From: an uncultured Eubacterium sp.
GTDB taxonomy: Bacteria; Bacillota; Clostridia; Lachnospirales; Lachnospiraceae
DNA: 54,452 bases
Reading direction: 5' to 3'
NCBI GenBank assembly: GCA_947178105.1
Contig: CAMWXD010000025.1
Location: 1 to 54,452, forward strand
Shown: positions 50,027 to 54,452 of the stretch, piece by piece
How positions within the stretch are numbered: position 1 is the first letter of the stretch
Layout: each line of letters starts with the position of its first letter
Program-made: the position numbers and the translations under genes
Notes under the pieces: model-generated
The model's database searches: none
What the model was told of the DNA's origin: nothing
The model's input: only the letters and a program-made list of their open reading frames with translations

Positions 50027-50191
50027 TTAAAAACGGTTCATGTCATCCTGTGATGCAAGCCTGGCATATTTCGCACTGTCGTTTAATTTTTCTGTCCATA
50101 CATCCAGCACAAGCCCGATGGTCAGAAGGTCGAGGTCGGCAACGGAAATGCCGATCTCCACACACCGCAGGAGGAACAGCGGCGTTGTCAT
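50027..50191 (-). CDS. Tail assembly chaperone, gpT-like part (reached by -1 frameshift or coupled start)
   Basis: A 54-residue frame (MTTPLFLLRCVEIGISVADLD...DDMNRF) fits the second tail chaperone open reading frame of siphophages. It has the pattern FLLRC-X-E/Q-GIS-X2-DLDLLTIG and ends ASQDDMNRF. Its ATG overlaps the stop of the upstream chaperone gene (ATGA). The frame is also open upstream to a canonical A AAA AAC site at 50212-50218, so it is probably made as a 180-residue fusion with the first chaperone (50027-50562), like gpGT of lambda. Free translation from the ATG is the alternative. Confidence 0.75.
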   Translation of the reverse strand: MTTPLFLLRCVEIGISVADLDLLTIGLVLDVWTEKLNDSAKYARLASQDDMNRF

Positions 50192-50562
50192 TTCCCGCTC
50201 ACTTGGGCGAAGTTTTTTTTAGCCTCCACCTCCGCTGCCATGTTCTCGCCCCACAGCTTGAGGATTTCGGGCAGTATCTCATAAATGGAGAACATATCGA
50301 ACTGGTCAAGCCAGTCCTCAATAGTGGGCGGGATATTGTTGTCGGCGTGGTAAGCCATAATGTATGCCACGTTCTCGAATATCTCCAAATCCTCGATCTG
50401 GAACTCATCGCCGTCCTCAGTCCTGCCCTTGTAGGACTTCTCCAGCTTGGATAAATCCTTGAAAATGTCACGCTTGAATTTCGCACGGTACAGCCTCGGA
50501 ACGGTAGCCGAGGAACGGAACGGCACTTTCTTCCCACAGATTTCAATCTCCCTTTTAAGCAT
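50188..50562 (-). CDS. Tail assembly chaperone, gpG-like part
   Basis: The 124-residue protein (MLKREIEICGKKVPFRSSATVPRLYRAKFKRDIFKDLSKL...) has the size, acidic nature and position of siphophage gpG proteins, between major tail protein and tape measure. The start is the second of two close ATGs (50560-50562), nine bases from AGGAGG. The first (50568) is only three bases from that site. Near its 3' end the codons AAA AAA AAC form a slippery site for a -1 shift into the gpT-like frame. It holds the tape measure protein soluble before tail tube assembly. Confidence 0.82.
   Translation of the reverse strand: MLKREIEICGKKVPFRSSATVPRLYRAKFKRDIFKDLSKLEKSYKGRTEDGDEFQIEDLEIFENVAYIMAYHADNNIPPTIEDWLDQFDMFSIYEILPEILKLWGENMAAEVEAKKNFAQVSGK
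50212..50218 (-). promoter_or_regulatory. Programmed -1 frameshift site A AAA AAC
   Basis: On the minus strand the zero-frame codons AAA AAA AAC contain the classical slippery heptamer, and the -1 frame is open through to a second chaperone frame ending at 50027. The zero frame stops 24 bases past the heptamer. Confidence 0.7.
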
Positions 50563-51157
50563 CTTCATCCACCTCCTGTCCTGTCACATCCGCTTCACTG
50601 ACATACACTTCCTGGTACCAGCCTGCATAAGCCGCAGCATCCGTGGCATCACCCGTCCTTGCTTTTACCAGGCCGTCAGAACGGGGGTCTGCCGTAATGG
50701 AAAGAGTTTCCGTGCCCGGCTCAATGGTATCTTCCTTGGTTTCAGACTCAATGGACGGGCGGGATGCCGAACAGTTATACAGCACATGGCGGATCGCATT
50801 GATATCCCCGTCAAACTCAAAGAGCAGGGCAAATTTCACGCTCTCGCCAACGCCGCTGTTTTCCACAAGCACTCCCTTATCGTCCAGTGTTTCCTGCAGG
50901 ATTTCCGTCCGGAACCATTCAGGGATGAGGGCGATTTCCAGGTCGCCGCTGTACCCGTTGTTGGTGACGGAACGGAAATATACGATGCCGTCAGCATAGA
51001 ACGGGGAGGACTCGCCCTCTGCATCAAGGCTGATGCTTACCGCTCCGGGGATGGCTTTCGGCTTTGCGTAGGTAAAAGACGCCACGCCGTCCGTGACTGT
51101 TTCCGTCATCTTGGCAGCGTGAACATTTTTCAGGTTGTATTTGACTTTGTTTCCCAT
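50555..51157 (-). CDS. Major tail protein
   Basis: The 200-residue protein (MGNKVKYNLKNVHAAKMTE...) fits the phi13/phage major tail tube family in length and position. It opens with the KYNL-NVHYA-type start, contains GDLEIALIPEWFRTEILQE in the middle, and ends with an acidic tail. It polymerises into the tail tube. Conserved late segments include FALLFEFDGDINAIRHVLYNCSASRPS. The ATG follows GGAGG. Its 3' end overlaps the chaperone gene by a few bases. Confidence 0.88.
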   Translation of the reverse strand: MGNKVKYNLKNVHAAKMTETVTDGVASFTYAKPKAIPGAVSISLDAEGESSPFYADGIVYFRSVTNNGYSGDLEIALIPEWFRTEILQETLDDKGVLVENSGVGESVKFALLFEFDGDINAIRHVLYNCSASRPSIESETKEDTIEPGTETLSITADPRSDGLVKARTGDATDAAAYAGWYQEVYVSEADVTGQEVDEDA

Positions 51158-51160
51158 AAA

Positions 51161-51478
51161 TTAAACCTCCATTTCAAACTGGTAAAGGACTTCATACAGC
51201 TTTTCGGATTCAATCCATACTTCAGATTTCTCATAAAAAATGCCATGCCCGTCAAGCACAGCTTCCACTTTCTGCTCCACTGACAGATCCTTAAAGCCAG
51301 TGTACAGTTCCATATTCACTCCGCTTGCCTTAAAATACACCCTGCCGTCTGCCGGGAAGTTATTGCTGCCCGGGAGCAGGTAGCAGATGAACGGCGGCTC
51401 CGGGCTTTCGCCTTCGGCAAAGTGGTCATAGGCAAACGGGATGCCGGCCTCCCTTAAAACGGCTAATATCTCATCCAT
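51161..51478 (-). CDS. Tail terminator/tail completion protein (gp17/gpU-like)
   Basis: The 105-residue protein begins MDEILAVLREAGIPFAYDHF and has PPFICYLLPGSNNFPADGRVYF and VEQKVEAVLDGHGIFYEKSEVWIESEKLYEVLYQFEM. This alpha/beta layout is seen in tail completion proteins that cap the tube. Position between the HK97 gp10-like gene and the major tail gene agrees. The ATG at 51476-51478 has AAAGGAG upstream. The gene overlaps the preceding one by eight bases. A longer frame to 51649 is out-of-frame reading of the upstream gene. Confidence 0.75.
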   Translation of the reverse strand: MDEILAVLREAGIPFAYDHFAEGESPEPPFICYLLPGSNNFPADGRVYFKASGVNMELYTGFKDLSVEQKVEAVLDGHGIFYEKSEVWIESEKLYEVLYQFEMEV

Positions 51479-51854
51479 TGCGCAGGCTCCTTTCAATCTC
51501 CGACTCAAGCTGCCGGATGCCGCTCTCCTCTGCGGGTGCGATGTGGCTTTTCCCCGCCACGCGCCCGCCGCTGCGTTTTGCGTGGCCGAATTCGAGCAGA
51601 TGGGCAAGCTGGTATTTGTTTCTTGAATACACCGTGACCTCCAGTGCATTGGCAGTTTCCTTCGTATTCTTCACCGCCCAGCTTTTTGCATAAGCGCCCG
51701 TATCTTTCGGGGCATTTGCGCCGATCTCCTTTTTTACGGTATTTCCTGCCTTGCGGACAGCTTTCTTCATGCCCTCTGCGGAAACATCCGCATAATCATT
51801 CAGGCACTCCATCACGGTATCCGCCAGTGCGTCTATAGAAATTCTCCTGCCCAT
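51471..51854 (-). CDS. HK97 gp10-like neck/tail-component protein
   Basis: The 127-residue protein matches the HK97-gp10 family: AGNTVKKEIGANAPKDTGAYAKSWAVKN, then VTVYSRNKYQLAHLLEFGHAKRSGGRVAGKSHIAPAEES. The LLEFGH-K-GG-V-GKPHI-PA pattern is the family hallmark. It is thought to act at the head-tail junction. It lies one base from the head closure gene upstream and overlaps the tail terminator gene downstream. Confidence 0.9.
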   Translation of the reverse strand: MGRRISIDALADTVMECLNDYADVSAEGMKKAVRKAGNTVKKEIGANAPKDTGAYAKSWAVKNTKETANALEVTVYSRNKYQLAHLLEFGHAKRSGGRVAGKSHIAPAEESGIRQLESEIERSLRNG

Positions 51855-51855
51855 A

Positions 51856-52188
51856 TTACCGCCTCACTTTCTGGCATTTCAGCCTGACCGATCTCTTTTT
51901 GAAATTCTTATGGTCAATGCCAAGGATGTTATAAATCTCACCGTTGTACACCACACGGCAGCCTGTGGAATCAATCTTTGAGACCAGACTGCAGTAACGT
52001 ATGGTAAAATCAATCTTTGAATTATCCACAACCGTTCCTGCATCTGTATTTTCACTTGGCGATTCACCGCTGACGGTGGCATAACAGGAATAATAATCTG
52101 TCCATTCGTTTTTGTGGTTTCCTGTCTTATCCACCGTCACCGTGTTTTTCTGTACCATTATCCTCACATTCAAAAGCGCAATGTCCAT
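51856..52188 (-). CDS. Phage head closure/head-tail adaptor protein (SPP1 gp16-like)
   Basis: The 110-residue beta-rich protein (MDIALLNVRIMVQKNTVTVDKTGNHKNEWTDYYSCYATV) has the family signature of an N-terminal rigid barrel followed by DFTIRYCSLVSKIDSTGCRVVYNGEIYNILGIDHKNFKKR. The R-I-YNG-YNI-I sequence near the end is typical. It plugs the head exit after DNA packaging. The start codon overlaps the stop of the connector gene, with AGGAGG 11 bases upstream. Confidence 0.85.
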   Translation of the reverse strand: MDIALLNVRIMVQKNTVTVDKTGNHKNEWTDYYSCYATVSGESPSENTDAGTVVDNSKIDFTIRYCSLVSKIDSTGCRVVYNGEIYNILGIDHKNFKKRSVRLKCQKVRR

Positions 52189-52460
52189 CAGAACTTACTC
52201 CTCCTGACTCCCCCAAGCAGGGAACGCAGGGACAGGGTAAGGGCATGATGGTCGGCATCCTCCCGGTGTTCATAAAAATATGCCACCGCATACATCACAG
52301 CTATTTTTGCAGTCTGCGTTTCGGCAAACTCCTCTGCTGAAAGCCTTGCAATATCTGCACACAGGCTTTCTGCAGAGCGCAGGGCGTTTGTAATGAAACC
52401 GTCATCGTCCCCAAAATCCACCCGCAGATACTGTTTCATTTCCTCCAGAGACACAACCAT
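52188..52460 (-). CDS. Head-tail connector protein (gp6/YqbG-like)
   Basis: The 90-residue helical protein begins MVVSLEEMKQYLRVDFGDDDGFITNALRSAESLC, the standard start of phage connector (gp6-like) proteins. It has the MYAVAYFYEHRED segment near residue 60. It forms a ring below the portal. The ATG at 52458-52460 has GAGGTG nine bases upstream. A GTG four codons earlier is less likely. The major capsid gene ends 35 bases upstream. Confidence 0.88.
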   Translation of the reverse strand: MVVSLEEMKQYLRVDFGDDDGFITNALRSAESLCADIARLSAEEFAETQTAKIAVMYAVAYFYEHREDADHHALTLSLRSLLGGVRRSKF

Positions 52461-52494
52461 ATATCCTGCCACCTCACAGTGTTATTTGAAAAAA

Positions 52495-53682
52495 TTATGC
52501 TTTTGCCGATTTTGCAGCCGCCTTTATCTTTAAAATCTGCACTGCCTCGGAAAGCACCAGCTTGCCGTCCACACGCTCTTTTGCCACAAAGCCGATCATG
52601 CCGTTGCCTGCAAATAATTCTGTGAGCTGTTTGAAGGAACGCGTCCCTCTGTCGCCAATGTTGTAATATTTATAATCGCCGAAAGCAATCGCGTCTGCCG
52701 GTGCATAAGGGGAAGTGTACACTTCATATCCAAGCAGTCTGTCCGGCTCTCCCTGGGTAAGTGCAGGCTGCCACATATACGCACCGTTGTTATCCTTGAA
52801 CGTGCGGATCTGTGCCACTGTCTTATCGTTCATGATGAACCTTGCATTCTTTCGGTAAGGACGCTTGAGGGCATACACCAGGTTGATAACATCATCCGCC
52901 GCCAGAGCGTCAACCGTATTTGCAACCGTACCGCCGCCGGTTTCAGCAAACAGTCCCAAAGGCTGGCCTGTGCCTGTGCCGTTGAGGAAAGCGTCCTCCT
53001 CGGCATTGGACAGAGCCTTTCCGAACTGTGCAATGATATAGCTTTCCAGACCGAAAGCGTTATCATAGAGCAGTTCCTCGGTTACCTTGATCGCCACATG
53101 GAGCTTGTGTGCATCCAAAAGAATCTGGTCAAATGTAGCGTCACCAAAAGTTAAAGCACCACCTTCTTCTATCCATGCAGCCGCAGGTTTGGTAGCGGCG
53201 ATATTGATCTTGTGGTCGCCGCTCGTAGTGATTTTTGTACCCAGCTTACGCATGATGTTCTCTTCTTCCAGCACATCGATCAGGCGGCTGTCGTATTCCT
53301 CCGGCACAAGGTAACCGCCGTCCGCATCCACGCCTTCCTGCAGGACATTGGACATCTGCTTGAAATTGCTGCGGAGTGCCGCCAGCATACCCTCACGGTA
53401 TTCATCGGAAGCCCTGCCTGTCTTAGCCTTTTCACCGCCGGTCTGCTGCGGGTTTGTCAGGATAGGCGTGCTGACGGGCTTGTTAAGCTCGTTTTCCATC
53501 GCCTCCATCTGCTCCATACGCTCAATCTCAGCACTGTAATCCTTGATTTTCTGCTCCATTTCTGCATAGGTCTCGGCATCTTCCTTTGAGAGCAGGCCGT
53601 CCTTGTCACGCCTGCTCCCGACAAAAGCCTTTGCACCCTGCCATGCTTTGTTTCTTGCTTCCCTCAATTCCTGAATCGTCAT
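52495..53682 (-). CDS. Major capsid protein, HK97 fold
   Basis: The 395-residue protein has an N-terminal coiled-coil delta/scaffold region (about residues 1-105: LREARNKAWQGAKAF, TYAEMEQKIKDYSAEIERMEQMEAME) that the adjacent protease is expected to remove. The HK97 fold follows: ADGGYLVPEEYDSRLIDVLEEENIMRKL, AWIEEGGALTFGDATFDQI, LEEDAFLNGTGTGQPLGLF-type loop, and YKYYNIGDRGTRSFKQL near the end. It forms the icosahedral shell. The ATG follows GGAGG. Confidence 0.95.
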   Translation of the reverse strand: MTIQELREARNKAWQGAKAFVGSRRDKDGLLSKEDAETYAEMEQKIKDYSAEIERMEQMEAMENELNKPVSTPILTNPQQTGGEKAKTGRASDEYREGMLAALRSNFKQMSNVLQEGVDADGGYLVPEEYDSRLIDVLEEENIMRKLGTKITTSGDHKINIAATKPAAAWIEEGGALTFGDATFDQILLDAHKLHVAIKVTEELLYDNAFGLESYIIAQFGKALSNAEEDAFLNGTGTGQPLGLFAETGGGTVANTVDALAADDVINLVYALKRPYRKNARFIMNDKTVAQIRTFKDNNGAYMWQPALTQGEPDRLLGYEVYTSPYAPADAIAFGDYKYYNIGDRGTRSFKQLTELFAGNGMIGFVAKERVDGKLVLSEAVQILKIKAAAKSAKA

Positions 53683-53689
53683 AATAAAA

Positions 53690-54427
53690 TTACCTCCAGT
53701 TTTTGATTAGATCCAGCCGTTCCATCAGGGAGTCGGCTGCGGTTCCCGGTTCCTGCTTTTGAATCCTGCATTTCCTTGCCAGTTTATCCATCAGGGAGTT
53801 TGTTACCGCAGCACGGGAATACGTCATGCCGGCTTTTGGGATTTCCATATCCTCTGCTGTATTTCTCTGCACGATCCCATCTGCAAATCCATACCCGACA
53901 GCCGAGTTTGCGTCCATCCATGTTTCAGCGTCCATCAGCTTTGACAGCTTTCTGCGGTCAAGCCCTGTTTTGATCTCATAGGCATTGATGATGGACTCTT
54001 TCACCTCATCAAGCATTGCCACAGCTTTCTGCATCTCTGCCGAATCGCCCCAGGCAATGGTAGCAGGGTTATGGATCATCATCATGGAAACGGGAGACAC
54101 AAGCACGGTATCTCCTGCCATTGCGATAACGGAGGCAGCGCTCGCCGCTATGCCGTCAATCCTCACGGTTACTTTTCCGGCATAATTTGAGAGCATATTG
54201 TAAATCTGAGCCGCTGCCACGCAATCACCGCCGGGACTGTTTATCCAGACGGTAATGTCACCGTTTCCTGCATTCAGTTCCTCTTTGAAAAGCTGCGGGG
54301 TAACATCATCGTCAAACCAGCTCTCCTCTGCAATCGTGCCGCTCAGTTCAAGCACCCTCCCTGTGGTTTCCCCGTCTGTTCCGCTGTCCTGAACCACCTG
54401 GTTCTTCCAGTTCCAGAACTTCTTCAT
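53690..54427 (-). CDS. ClpP-type prohead protease
   Basis: The 245-residue protein has a phage-type ClpP domain. Key parts are ELSGTIAEESWFDDDVTPQLFKEEL, WINSPGGDCVAAAQIYNML, the catalytic serine in GIAASAASVIAMAG and histidine in MMMIHNPATIAWG, and DAETWMDANSAVGYGFADGI. It cleaves the capsid N-terminal region during head maturation. The start at 54425-54427 is nine bases after AAGGAGG. The few codons further upstream belong to the preceding frame. It lies seven bases before the capsid gene. Confidence 0.92.
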   Translation of the reverse strand: MKKFWNWKNQVVQDSGTDGETTGRVLELSGTIAEESWFDDDVTPQLFKEELNAGNGDITVWINSPGGDCVAAAQIYNMLSNYAGKVTVRIDGIAASAASVIAMAGDTVLVSPVSMMMIHNPATIAWGDSAEMQKAVAMLDEVKESIINAYEIKTGLDRRKLSKLMDAETWMDANSAVGYGFADGIVQRNTAEDMEIPKAGMTYSRAAVTNSLMDKLARKCRIQKQEPGTAADSLMERLDLIKNWR

Positions 54428-54452
54428 TTTGGTTTTCCTCCTTCCCATAGGC
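54424..54452 (-). CDS. Possible C-terminal end of the portal protein gene, partial
   Basis: A frame entering from the right edge ends ...LWEGGKPK and TGA at 54424-54426, overlapping the protease start as ATGA. Portal precedes the prohead protease in almost all HK97-type phages, and a four-base overlap is usual, but eight residues cannot prove the identity. A second open frame also enters here and runs further into the protease gene. Confidence 0.3.

Larger units (their letters stand above)
37643..54452 (-). mobile_element. Siphovirus-type prophage, partial (integration end through head genes)
   Basis: All genes from here to the right edge are on the minus strand and form head, tail, lysis and integration modules in order. 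The left limit is set by the last host gene and the repeats near 37.64 kb and is approximate. Terminase, portal, replication and regulatory genes are not in the window. The phage has HK97-fold head proteins, a long non-contractile tail (tape measure of 1050 residues, no sheath gene) and a Tn916-type integrase. Confidence 0.9.

Noticed and set aside
47072..50053. A 993-codon open frame on the plus strand opposite the tape measure gene
   Set aside because: It is the antisense shadow of a repetitive, codon-biased gene. It has no ribosome-binding site, an unnatural composition rich in A, F, P, S and M, and no recognisable domain.
1..54452. CRISPR arrays, tRNA or rRNA genes, and known riboswitches
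   Set aside because: I looked for regularly spaced repeats, cloverleaf-like ends with CCA, and familiar riboswitch or T-box leader motifs and saw none. A covariance-model scan would be needed to be certain.

Overview
The window looks like a chromosome segment of a spore-forming, low- to mid-GC Gram-positive anaerobe, most likely a Lachnospiraceae-type clostridium. The support is an alpha/beta-type small acid-soluble spore protein, the clostridial gene order tig-clpP-clpX-lon-engB, a mecA homologue, a butyrate-type crotonase, strong GGAGG ribosome-binding sites, several Ig-like or FN3-like secreted proteins and a Tn916-type integrase. Species cannot be named from the sequence.

Layout. 1-4.1 kb: the start of a coiled-coil protein running off the left edge, a secreted Ig-like repeat protein, then a decayed patch. 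The patch holds a 145-bp MITE-like inverted-repeat element with a candidate target duplication, inserted at the 3' end of a UDP-GlcNAc 2-epimerase remnant. It also holds a strong orphan promoter and a frameshifted, truncated Rpn/PDDEXK-family gene. 4.2-13.9 kb, all minus strand: a cell-surface polysaccharide locus in two apparent transcription units. The first has UDP-galactopyranose mutase, a family 2 glycosyltransferase and a small unknown protein. The second has a fused priming phosphoglycosyl transferase/keto-sugar reductase, a PglF-like UDP-sugar 4,6-dehydratase, a PglK-like ABC flippase and a fused heptose nucleotidyltransferase/heptose bisphosphate phosphatase. 14.2-20.2 kb: mutY with a secreted multi-domain peptidoglycan-binding protein, a single crotonase gene on the plus strand, a membrane-anchored XRE regulator and mecA.

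20.3-29.4 kb, minus strand: tig, clpP, clpX, lon, engB and then a zinc ABC importer (znuA, znuC, znuB), with the last five genes closely packed. This joins protein folding and proteolysis to a GTPase for ribosome assembly and to metal uptake. 29.6-37.5 kb: an M15 peptidase with an SH3-like tail, the spore protein, a secreted SGNH esterase, a DJ-1/PfpI protein, a CYTH phosphatase overlapping convergently with a DUF1653 protein, a secreted subtilase with a large insert in its catalytic domain, and a low-molecular-weight protein tyrosine phosphatase.

About 37.6 kb to the right edge: one arm of a siphovirus-type prophage, entirely on the minus strand. From right to left come the possible end of portal, ClpP-type head protease, HK97 capsid, head-tail connector and closure proteins, HK97 gp10-like protein, tail terminator, major tail protein, tail chaperone pair with a canonical A AAA AAC frameshift site, tape measure, distal tail protein, tail endopeptidase-like protein, collar-type tail fibre, holin, amidase, a small unknown protein, two Xis-like proteins, a Tn916-type tyrosine integrase, and at the host boundary an AT-rich gene encoding a HEPN-domain (ApeA-like) protein with an RX4H motif. 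That last gene is the best candidate in the window for an uncharacterised anti-phage or superinfection-exclusion system. Terminase, replication and repressor genes must lie beyond the window.
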